In this document: positions 1-5,512 of the stretch, one piece after another
Numbering within the stretch: position 1 is the stretch's first letter
Layout of the letters: the number at the start of each line of letters is the position of its first letter
Source of the DNA: Pseudomonadota bacterium
Lineage (GTDB): Bacteria; Pseudomonadota; Alphaproteobacteria; Rhizobiales; Hyphomicrobiaceae
Direction of reading: 5' to 3'
DNA: 9,967 nt
Assembly (NCBI GenBank): GCA_023387235.1
Contig: JAEWIJ010000121.1
Location: 1 to 9,967 of the forward strand
Position numbers and translations under genes: made by a program
The notes under the pieces: model-generated
Database searches by the model: none
What the model was told of the DNA's origin: nothing
Seen by the model: the letters and a program-made list of their open reading frames with translations, nothing else

Positions 1-1078
1 AGTAGCGCAGCGTCGCGAGCGTGTCCGCCGTCTCGCCCGACTGCGAGATGAAAACGGCGACGCCGCCCGCCGGCATCGGCGCCTCGCGATAGCGCATCTC
101 CGAGGCGACATCGATCTCGACCGGCACGCGCGCGTAGCGCTCGAGCCAGTACTTGGCGACGAGGCCTGCGAGATAGGCGGTGCCGCAGGCGGAGATCGTC
201 ACGCGCGGGATGGTCGCGAGGTCGATACCGATGTCCGGGAAGGACACCTTGCCGGCGACGATGTCGAGGTAGTTCGTCAGCGTGTGGGAGACGACTTCGG
301 GCTGCTCGTGGATCTCCTTGAGCATGAAGTGCTTGTGATTGCCCTTGTCGACCAGGAAGCCCGACGCCGACGAGGTGATGGACTTGCGCTGGACCGTGCG
401 GCCATTGCGATCGCGGAACTCGGCGCCGCCGCGATGCAGAATGACCCAGTCGCCTTCCTCGAGATACGTGATGCGGTCCGTGAAGGGCGCGAGCGCAATG
501 GCATCCGAGCCGAGGTACATCTCGCCCTCGCCATGGCCGACCGCGAGCGGGCTCCCTTCGCGCGCGCCGATCATGAGGTCGTCTTGGCCGGCGAAGATGA
601 TCGCGAGCGCGAAGGCGCCGCGGAGCTGCTTGAGGGCCTTGCCCGTGGCCGTGACCGGATCGGCGCCACGGCGCATCTCCGACGTGATGAGGTGGGCGAC
701 CACTTCCGTGTCGGTCTCGGAGCTGAAGGTCACGCCTTCGCGCGCCAGCGTTTCCTTGATCTCGCGGAAATTCTCGATGATCCCGTTGTGCACGACCGAC
801 ACGGTGTCGGTCATGTGCGGGTGCGCGTTCTGCTCGTTCGGCGCGCCATGGGTCGCCCAACGCGTGTGGCCGATGCCGGCGCGCCCCTTGAGCGGCTGAC
901 GCGAGAGGCGCTCGGCGAGATTGCGTAGCTTGCCCTCGGCCCGCCGCCGGTCGAGATGGCCGTTCTCGACGGTCGCCACGCCTGCCGAGTCATAGCCGCG
1001 ATATTCGAGCCGGCGCAGCGCGTCGACCAGCTCGTTTGCAACGGGCTTGTCGCCCAGAATTCCAACAATGCCGCACAT
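1..1078 (-). CDS. glmS: Glutamine--fructose-6-phosphate aminotransferase (isomerizing), 5' part
   Basis: GlmS makes glucosamine-6-phosphate from fructose-6-phosphate and glutamine, the first committed step to UDP-GlcNAc for peptidoglycan and lipopolysaccharide, in the cytoplasm. The protein starts MCGIVGILG, so the cysteine exposed after Met removal is the N-terminal nucleophile of the class II glutamine amidotransferase domain (about residues 1-220). GHTRWATHG, HNGIIENF and SSETDTEV are the usual motifs of that domain. The first SIS (sugar-isomerase) domain begins near residue 285, and its phosphate-binding SQSGETADTLATLR motif is the last thing encoded before the edge. About 359 of the roughly 610 residues usual for the family are present; the second SIS domain lies outside the window. 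The start at 1078 is fixed by the MCG requirement, with a weak GGGGA 10 bases upstream. It is divergent from the methyltransferase gene. No glmS ribozyme is expected or seen. Confidence 0.97.
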   Translation of the reverse strand, partial: MCGIVGILGDKPVANELVDALRRLEYRGYDSAGVATVENGHLDRRRAEGKLRNLAERLSRQPLKGRAGIGHTRWATHGAPNEQNAHPHMTDTVSVVHNGIIENFREIKETLAREGVTFSSETDTEVVAHLITSEMRRGADPVTATGKALKQLRGAFALAIIFAGQDDLMIGAREGSPLAVGHGEGEMYLGSDAIALAPFTDRITYLEEGDWVILHRGGAEFRDRNGRTVQRKSITSSASGFLVDKGNHKHFMLKEIHEQPEVVSHTLTNYLDIVAGKVSFPDIGIDLATIPRVTISACGTAYLAGLVAKYWLERYARVPVEIDVASEMRYREAPMPAGGVAVFISQSGETADTLATLRY

Positions 1079-1182
1079 ACGGTTCTTGTCCCCGCGAATC
1101 GGCCGAGTTCGTGTTGTAGTCGAGCTACAGGCAAGTCGCCTAGCCGCACAATTCACGTTCGGTTACCATGGTTTTCTCGCAA

Positions 1183-1227
1183 TTTCCGGGCCGTACCCGC
1201 GACCTAACGAAGCCGGAGGCCCGGAAA
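1183..1227. repeat. Perfect 10-bp inverted repeat, 25-base spacer
   Basis: The arms TTTCCGGGCC (1183-1192) and GGCCCGGAAA (1218-1227) are exact reverse complements. As RNA they would form a strong GC-rich stem with a large loop, on either strand. No T-run follows the right arm on the plus strand or the left arm on the minus strand, so a classical intrinsic terminator is not supported. It could be a leader hairpin of the methyltransferase mRNA, a spaced operator, or part of a small RNA. The role is unknown. Confidence 0.5.
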
Positions 1228-1295
1228 GGTTAATGCGCTCCGAGCTGCGGGCTGTCCGAAAGCACATCCCGCCATTCCGGCGCAAACTCTTATTT

Positions 1296-1309
1296 AGAAA
1301 TCAATTTCT
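1296..1309. promoter_or_regulatory. 14-bp palindrome upstream of the methyltransferase gene
   Basis: AGAAAT-CA-ATTTCT is a perfect inverted repeat with a 2-base centre. It ends 5 bases before the GGGAG ribosome site (1315-1319) of the gene starting at 1329, in an AT-rich patch of an otherwise GC-rich region. Position and symmetry suit an operator for a dimeric regulator, but a chance match in AT-rich promoter DNA is possible. Confidence 0.3.
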
Positions 1310-1328
1310 GCACCGGGAGTTAATCGCT

Positions 1329-2162
1329 ATGACGATCAGCGAGGCCGATTATAAGGCGTTTGTGAATTTCGAGACGGACTCGTGGGTCAAGCTGGCGGAG
1401 CATTATGACACGCTCGCCGGCCAGATGACCCGCCAGGCCGTCGAGGCCGTGCTCGAAGCGGTTGCGCTCAAACCCGGGGCCAAACTGCTCGATGTCGCCA
1501 CCGGCCCGGGCTACGTCGCGGCAGAGGCCCAGCGCCGCGGCGCCAAGCCGACCGGCGTCGACTTCTCTCCTGACATGATTGCCGATGCCCGCCTGCGCTT
1601 TCCGACGCTTACCATCGAGCAAGGCGACGCCGAGAGCCTTCGCTACGCCGATGCCAGTTTCGATACGGTCGTGTGCGCCTTCGGGATGCTGCATTTTCCG
1701 CGTCCGGGCAAGGCGCTGGCCGAAGCCTACCGTGTCCTGCGCCCCGGCGGCCGCCACGTCTTCACAGTCTGGTGCGGCCCCGGCAAGAACAAGTTCTTCG
1801 GGATGATCGGCGACATCGTTCTCAAGCACGCCGATCCCAAGGTCGGACTCCCGACGGGACCGAGCCAGTACATGCTGAGCGATCCCAATGTCTCGGCGGC
1901 GCTGATGGACGCGGCTTCGTTCATCGATACGCGCGTCGAGGAGGTGCTCTGCACCTTCGCAGCAAGCTCGCCAGCCGACGTGCTGTCGTTCCTGCGCAAG
2001 TGCGCGCTGCGGGCCATCTACATCGTCGACCGGCAATCGCCCGACGTGCGGGCAAGGATCGAGGAGGATCTCTTGGCTGCCGGCGCCATGGCCATCACGG
2101 AGCACAGCGGCAAGATCCCCTGCCCGATCCTCATGACCTCGGGCACGAAGAGAACCGGCTGA
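1329..2162 (+). CDS. Class I SAM-dependent methyltransferase (Methyltransf_11/UbiE-like)
   Basis: This 277-residue cytoplasmic enzyme is predicted to transfer a methyl group from S-adenosylmethionine to a small molecule; the substrate cannot be read from sequence. Motif I, LLDVATGPG, lies at residues 53-61; the acidic residue contacting the SAM ribose is Asp78 in GVDFSPDMI; GDAES with Asp100 and FDTVVCAFGMLHF (111-123) follow; LRPGG precedes the next core strand. The order and spacing match the Methyltransf_11/25 and UbiE/COQ5 families, but the C-terminal third does not identify one of the named quinone enzymes. The frame stays open upstream to 1047, which would overlap glmS. I chose ATG 1329 because GGGAG lies 9 bases before it and the upstream translation is low-complexity, basic and motif-free. 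It is the only plus-strand gene, divergent from glmS and convergent with the NTF2-like gene. Confidence 0.88.
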   Translation: MTISEADYKAFVNFETDSWVKLAEHYDTLAGQMTRQAVEAVLEAVALKPGAKLLDVATGPGYVAAEAQRRGAKPTGVDFSPDMIADARLRFPTLTIEQGDAESLRYADASFDTVVCAFGMLHFPRPGKALAEAYRVLRPGGRHVFTVWCGPGKNKFFGMIGDIVLKHADPKVGLPTGPSQYMLSDPNVSAALMDAASFIDTRVEEVLCTFAASSPADVLSFLRKCALRAIYIVDRQSPDVRARIEEDLLAAGAMAITEHSGKIPCPILMTSGTKRTG

Positions 2163-2180
2163 TTGCGCGGGTGCGCGATC
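2161..2180. terminator. Hairpin at the convergent gene junction
   Basis: GATTGCGC (2161-2168) pairs with GCGCGATC (2173-2180) around the tetraloop GGGT, giving an 8-bp stem with one T-G wobble on the plus strand. It begins inside the methyltransferase TGA codon and fills most of the 29-base gap to the stop of the opposing gene at 2192. The position suits a bidirectional transcription end, but there is no T-run on either side, so it may only stabilise 3' ends. Confidence 0.4.
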
Positions 2181-2191
2181 GGCCGCAGCGC

Positions 2192-2566
2192 CTACTCCCG
2201 CACGTCCGTGCGGAAGGTCTTCGAGACGATCCGCCAGCCGCCATTGAGCTTCAGCAGCGAGAGATAATCGGTGAAGTAGCGCGGGTGGATGGAGCACTCG
2301 AGCTTGACGATGGCCGTCTCGGGCCCCGCCATGTCGATCGAGATGATCCGGTCCGTCCGCTTGAGATCCTTGGACTTCGCCGAGGGCCGGCTCTTGACCA
2401 TCTCGAGCCACTTCTCGCGCGGCAGGTCCGCGACGCCACCCTCGTGCATGGAGTAGAGGTGGCTGCCCTCGTGGAAAGCCTTGCCGAGCTTTGCCGTATC
2501 ACCTTCATACAAGCCGTCGAGATAGGTCCAGATCACCTTCTCGATGGCTTCGATCTCTGTCGCCAT
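2192..2566 (-). CDS. NTF2-like protein, putative lumazine-binding (Lumazine_bd_2) type
   Basis: This 124-residue protein has the single-domain cone-shaped NTF2-like fold used by many small enzymes and ligand-binding proteins. The N-terminal helix IEAIEKVIWTYLDGLYEGD, the AFHEGSHL segment, the central IISIDMAGPETAIVKLE strands and the C-terminal TDYLSLLKLNGGWRIVSK hairpin follow the pattern of the Lumazine_bd_2 and SnoaL-like families. Lumazine binding is only a family label here. An ATG two codons upstream (2572) is possible, but AGGAGG at 2574-2579 would sit one base from it and is 7 bases from ATG 2566, so the shorter start is preferred. The gene is last in a three-gene run, 32 bp behind the NMT1-like gene, so it probably acts on the same pathway. 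No signal peptide is present. Confidence 0.8.
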   Translation of the reverse strand: MATEIEAIEKVIWTYLDGLYEGDTAKLGKAFHEGSHLYSMHEGGVADLPREKWLEMVKSRPSAKSKDLKRTDRIISIDMAGPETAIVKLECSIHPRYFTDYLSLLKLNGGWRIVSKTFRTDVRE

Positions 2567-2573
2567 GACCATT

Positions 2574-2579
2574 CCTCCT
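2574..2579 (-). promoter_or_regulatory. Ribosome binding site deciding the NTF2-like gene start
   Basis: On the minus strand this is AGGAGG. Two in-frame ATG codons follow; the spacing is 1 base to the first and 7 bases to the second, which selects the second (2566). Confidence 0.75.
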
Positions 2580-2598
2580 CACTTGGTTGTCGTGCGAT

Positions 2599-3489
2599 CT
2601 AGCTGATGGACGGCGGCGCGGCGCACACCTGCTCGTAGCGATAGCGCTCCTTGAGCGTGCCGAAATGCTCGAACACATCGAGCGCGACCTCGAAGGCCGG
2701 CCTGGTGATCTCGACGTGCGGGGTCCAGCAGCCGAGCTTCTGATAGGAGGCAATGCAGCGCGCAAGCACGTCCTCGTCGATCTTCGGGAAGTAGGACTTC
2801 TCCGCCCGCGCGATCTCGGCGGCCGGCGTCGCGAGCATATACTTGCGCGTCTTGGCATAGGCGCGCGTGAAGGCCTTCGCGGTGTCCGTCGCGAGCCAAT
2901 CGCGTTTGGCGGCGAGGCTCGAGAAGGCGACGGGACCGATCTTCGGCCCGACCTCCGCAACGACAGGGCCGACGCCGTCCGCCTCGAGCTGCTGCGGGAA
3001 CGGCCCCTGCTGCTGCACGTAGCGGCCCTGCCCCGCGCGGAAGGCCTTGTCGATGTCCGCGGCACCACCCGGCGTGATCGCCTTGATCTTGCTGAAGTCG
3101 ATGCCCGCCTTGTGGCAGGCGTACTTGAACATGGCGAGCGGCTGGCCGCCGCCGAACATGACGACCTCGGCGCCTTCGAGCTTCTTCCAGTTAAAATTCG
3201 GATCGGGCTCGCGGCCGGTGATGAAGAAGCCGTCCATCTCGTTGATCTGCGCGAAGTGCACGGCGACCGGCGTCTCGCCCTTGGCGAGCGACGTGAAAGC
3301 CTGGCTCGGCGCCGTCTGGATGACCTGCGCCTTGCCTTCTTCGAGCGACTTGATGGCCGACACGCCCGGCGGCGCCACCGACCACGAGGCATCGAGCCCC
3401 TCTTCCTTCAGGAAGCCGCCTGACATGACCGAGATCAGCGGTGAATAGAACGCCGAAAACAGCGTGAACTCGATATGGATTTTTTCCAC
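2599..3489 (-). CDS. NMT1/THI5-like (SsuA-type) substrate-binding-fold protein without signal peptide
   Basis: The 296-residue product resembles the binding proteins of nitrate/taurine/pyrimidine ABC importers: a first strand MEKIHIEFTLFSAFYSP, a GGFLKEEGLD helix and turn, PPGVSAIKSLEEGKAQ, the GREPDPNFNWKKLEGAEVVMFGGG domain crossing, and GGAADIDKAFRAG. Its length (usual 310-340 with a signal) fits a complete mature protein with no export signal. The GTG start at 3489 is chosen because GGGAG lies 11 bases upstream (3501-3505) and the fold begins at once. Upstream in-frame sequence to 3588 overlaps the GST gene and is basic, with no hydrophobic stretch. No ATPase or permease gene lies nearby. 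It sits between GST and NTF2-like genes with gaps of 43 and 32 bp, so one transcript is likely. It could be a cytoplasmic ligand sensor, a THI5-like enzyme, or a binding protein exported in another way; the ligand is unknown. Confidence 0.8.
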   Translation of the reverse strand: MEKIHIEFTLFSAFYSPLISVMSGGFLKEEGLDASWSVAPPGVSAIKSLEEGKAQVIQTAPSQAFTSLAKGETPVAVHFAQINEMDGFFITGREPDPNFNWKKLEGAEVVMFGGGQPLAMFKYACHKAGIDFSKIKAITPGGAADIDKAFRAGQGRYVQQQGPFPQQLEADGVGPVVAEVGPKIGPVAFSSLAAKRDWLATDTAKAFTRAYAKTRKYMLATPAAEIARAEKSYFPKIDEDVLARCIASYQKLGCWTPHVEITRPAFEVALDVFEHFGTLKERYRYEQVCAAPPSIS

Positions 3490-3532
3490 TTTGCTCGTTT
3501 CTCCCAAGTGCGTGTTGTCGTTGAGCCGACGC

Positions 3533-4240
3533 TCACTTGCGCGCGCGCTGACCGAAGAGAATTTTCTGCGCTTCCTTGTCCTGCCCAAGATTATAGGTCG
3601 CCGACCTCAGCTCCGCGCCGGCCGCCACACCGCGCGCAACCGCAGGCCGCGTATTCATGCGCTCGACCCACTTCGCGATGTTGGGGAACTCCGCGAGGTT
3701 CTGGCCCTGGACCTCATAGCGACGAACCCACGGAAAGCTCAGCATGTCGGCGATCGAGTACGCGCCGCAGATGTACTCCTTGCCGTCGAGCTGCTTGTCG
3801 AGGACGCCATAGAGACGGTTCACCTCGTCGGTATAGCGGCTGATGCCGTACGGGATCTTCTCGGGCGCATAGTTGCGGAAGTGGTTGGCTTGGCCCGCCA
3901 TCGGCCCGAGCCCCGCCATCTGCCAGAAGCACCACTCGTCGACGGCAACGCGCTGGCGCTCGTCGGACGGATAGAACTTGCCCGTCTTGCGGCCGAGATA
4001 CTGGAGAATGGCGCCCGACTCGAACACCGAGATCGGCTTGCCGCCCGGCCCATCGGGATCGACGATCGCCGGCATGCGATTGTTCGGCGCGATCTTCAGG
4101 AAGTCCGGCTTGAACTGCTCGCCCTTGCCGATGTTGACCGGGATCAGCTTGTAGGGGAGCGCGCACTCCTCCAGCATGATCGTGATCTTGATCCCGTTCG
4201 GTGTCGGCCAGAAATATACGTCGATCGGTGCCTGGCTCAT
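3533..4240 (-). CDS. yfcG: Glutathione S-transferase family, YfcG-like disulfide-bond oxidoreductase
   Basis: This 235-residue cytosolic protein is a full-length Nu-class glutathione transferase. E. coli YfcG and YghU of this class have weak transferase activity and instead reduce disulfides using two glutathiones. The N-terminal thioredoxin-like domain (about 1-86) carries TPNGIKI at 13-19, where Thr and Asn replace the catalytic Tyr/Ser of classical GSTs; PNNRMPAIVD (52-61), with the cis-proline; and FESGAIL (73-79), whose Glu-Ser pair holds the glutathione gamma-glutamyl group. The helical C-terminal domain contains YSIADMLSFPWVRR, the usual N-capping and hydrophobic-staple segment. ATG 4240 is preceded by GGAGG about 10 bases away and matches the family start; the frame runs on upstream without homology. 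It is first in the three-gene run with the NMT1-like and NTF2-like genes, 139 bp after the dipeptidase gene. Whether it reduces disulfides or conjugates a catabolic substrate is open. Confidence 0.92.
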   Translation of the reverse strand: MSQAPIDVYFWPTPNGIKITIMLEECALPYKLIPVNIGKGEQFKPDFLKIAPNNRMPAIVDPDGPGGKPISVFESGAILQYLGRKTGKFYPSDERQRVAVDEWCFWQMAGLGPMAGQANHFRNYAPEKIPYGISRYTDEVNRLYGVLDKQLDGKEYICGAYSIADMLSFPWVRRYEVQGQNLAEFPNIAKWVERMNTRPAVARGVAAGAELRSATYNLGQDKEAQKILFGQRARK

Positions 4241-4268
4241 GATCGCGTTTCCTCCGCTGCAGGATGCG

Positions 4269-4288
4269 GCGCACACGAATGGGTGCGC
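4269..4288 (-). other. Leader hairpin upstream of the GST gene
   Basis: GCGCAC (4269-4274) and GTGCGC (4283-4288) form a 6-bp stem around an 8-base loop. It lies between the proposed promoter and the GST ribosome site, so it would be in the 5' untranslated region. No role can be assigned. Confidence 0.3.
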
Positions 4289-4301
4289 TCTCTCAGCTCC
4301 G

Positions 4302-4332
4302 AGCATACCAAGATATGGCTGGCGAAGGTCAA
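4302..4332 (-). promoter_or_regulatory. Candidate sigma70-type promoter for the GST / NMT1-like / NTF2-like operon
   Basis: On the minus strand, TTGACC (4332-4327) and TATGCT (4307-4302) are separated by 19 bases, somewhat longer than the preferred 17. This is the best -35/-10 pair seen in the 139-base gap and would start transcription about 55 bases before the GST ATG. The gap itself indicates that the GST gene has its own promoter, separate from the dipeptidase gene. Confidence 0.4.
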
Positions 4333-4379
4333 GCCGCGATGGCGCAAGCCTGCGTGATCCGCGCGCGGAGGAGGCGCCG

Positions 4380-5453
4380 TCAGGCCTTCCCGGCTTCCAT
4401 GACCTCGCGCAGCACGCGCGCATAGTTGCCGATGGCGATCTTGCGCACGCGATCCGCCGAGATCTTGCCCTCGAGGTGGCGCACGACGCGCCTCAGGTCC
4501 CGATAGCTCCCGACCGGCGAGTTCGCGACCGCGTTCATGTCCGTGCCGAAGGCGACATGGTCATCGCCGAGCCAGCCGGCCATCTCGATGATGCGATCGC
4601 CATAGGACTGAGGCGTCGCGCCGACATCGGAGCGCAGGCCCCAGAGCCCGACGACGCCGCCCTTGGCCGCGATCTGCTTCGCCTGATCGAGCCCGAGCTG
4701 GCGCGTCATCCACTGGGCCCGGCGACCGCCGGCGTGCACGCTCCTCGTGATCGAGCTGTGCGACCATACGAGCGGCGCCTTCGCCGCCACGAGTGCCTGA
4801 TCGACCGTCGGCCGTGTCGCGTGCGCGAGATCGACCAGAACGCCGAGCCGGTTGCATTCCTCGACGACCTTGCGGCCGAAGTCCGTCAGCCCGCCGTGCT
4901 GCGGGACTTCCGTCTGGAAGTCGCCGATGGCATTGCGGACGAAGTGCACGAGCTGGAGGTGCCGGACACCGGCATCGTGCGCCGCCTTCAGGCCTTCGAT
5001 ACCATCATCGAGGAAGCTCGCGCCCTCGACGGAGAGCACGACATGCGGCTCACCCTTGAGGGCGAGATCGAGGTCGGCGGGCGTCGTCGCGATCTTGATG
5101 CCCTGCTGGGCTGCGTGCTGGCGGACACGCGCCATCTCGTCGGTGAACCACTTCGTCGCCGCGCCGGGCTTGGGCGAACCCTTCTGGCGCAAGCCCTGCG
5201 GCGAAGGGCGGATCCAGGGCTGATCGCCGACGAGCGCCCACGACACGAGCGTCGCGTTGCCTTCGCCCATGAGCTTGGCGAGCGGCCGCACGGACGCCGG
5301 CTGGCGGCTGATCCCGAAGAACAGATGGGCGTGCATGTCGCCGATCGGGATCGAGCTGCTGTCGCCGGCGCGGAGTGCCGCATAGGGCGCCGCCACGGCC
5401 GCGGCAGCGCCCAGCATCAATGTGCGGCGATCGACGAGAAGGCGCGTCGGCAT
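4380..5453 (-). CDS. Tat-exported M19 (renal/membrane dipeptidase-like) metallohydrolase
   Basis: This 357-residue protein belongs to the M19 dipeptidases, TIM-barrel zinc enzymes that hydrolyse dipeptides, including D-residue ones, and some beta-lactams. DRRTLMLGAAAAVAAPYAA at residues 8-26 is a Tat-like signal: two arginines, a hydrophobic stretch, alanines. Family metal ligands are visible as His41, Glu143 (LSVEG), His211 (VDLAHAT) and His232 (VWSHSS); Asp305 in FGTDMN and the substrate-contacting His170 are also in place. The first motif reads HAH (41-43), where renal dipeptidase has His-x-Asp, so one usual Asp ligand is replaced by His43. ATG 5453 is chosen over an in-frame GTG at 5477 because it puts the twin arginines close to the N terminus; its ribosome site is weak. 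The gene lies 59 bp behind the NlpC/P60-like gene. Substrate unknown; periplasmic location inferred. Confidence 0.88.
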   Translation of the reverse strand: MPTRLLVDRRTLMLGAAAAVAAPYAALRAGDSSSIPIGDMHAHLFFGISRQPASVRPLAKLMGEGNATLVSWALVGDQPWIRPSPQGLRQKGSPKPGAATKWFTDEMARVRQHAAQQGIKIATTPADLDLALKGEPHVVLSVEGASFLDDGIEGLKAAHDAGVRHLQLVHFVRNAIGDFQTEVPQHGGLTDFGRKVVEECNRLGVLVDLAHATRPTVDQALVAAKAPLVWSHSSITRSVHAGGRRAQWMTRQLGLDQAKQIAAKGGVVGLWGLRSDVGATPQSYGDRIIEMAGWLGDDHVAFGTDMNAVANSPVGSYRDLRRVVRHLEGKISADRVRKIAIGNYARVLREVMEAGKA

Positions 5454-5512
5454 GCTCGATTTCCGGATTTTGCCCACGCGCCGATCAGCGGCTGTCCATC
5501 ACGCGGTGCGCA

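Larger units (their letters stand above)
1079..1328. promoter_or_regulatory. Divergent intergenic region, glmS / methyltransferase
   Basis: This 250-base gap must carry the promoters for both divergent genes. I could not assign a convincing -35/-10 pair to either one. It holds three inverted repeats: TGTAG-N5-CTACA at 1115-1129 in the glmS leader, a perfect 10-bp repeat TTTCCGGGCC-N25-GGCCCGGAAA at 1183-1227, and AGAAAT-CA-ATTTCT at 1296-1309 just before the methyltransferase ribosome site. The last 60 bases are clearly more AT-rich than the surroundings, as expected for a promoter. No small ORF with a ribosome site stands out. Confidence 0.5.

Noticed and set aside
284..928. Plus-strand open frame inside glmS
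   Set aside because: It lies entirely within the glmS amidotransferase coding region on the opposite strand and has no domain or ribosome site.
1047..1328. N-terminal extension of the methyltransferase
   Set aside because: The extra 94 codons overlap the glmS start and have no homology-like pattern; the ribosome site supports 1329.
1079..1328. glmS ribozyme/riboswitch
   Set aside because: This element is known from Gram-positive bacteria, and the leader shows no matching pseudoknot core; only simple inverted repeats are seen.
1320..2411. Long minus-strand open frame opposite the methyltransferase
   Set aside because: The plus strand encodes intact SAM-binding motifs; this frame is antisense, motif-free and runs into the NTF2-like gene in another frame.
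3490..3588. N-terminal extension of the NMT1-like protein that might hold a signal peptide
   Set aside because: The 33 extra residues are highly basic, with no hydrophobic core, and overlap the GST gene end.
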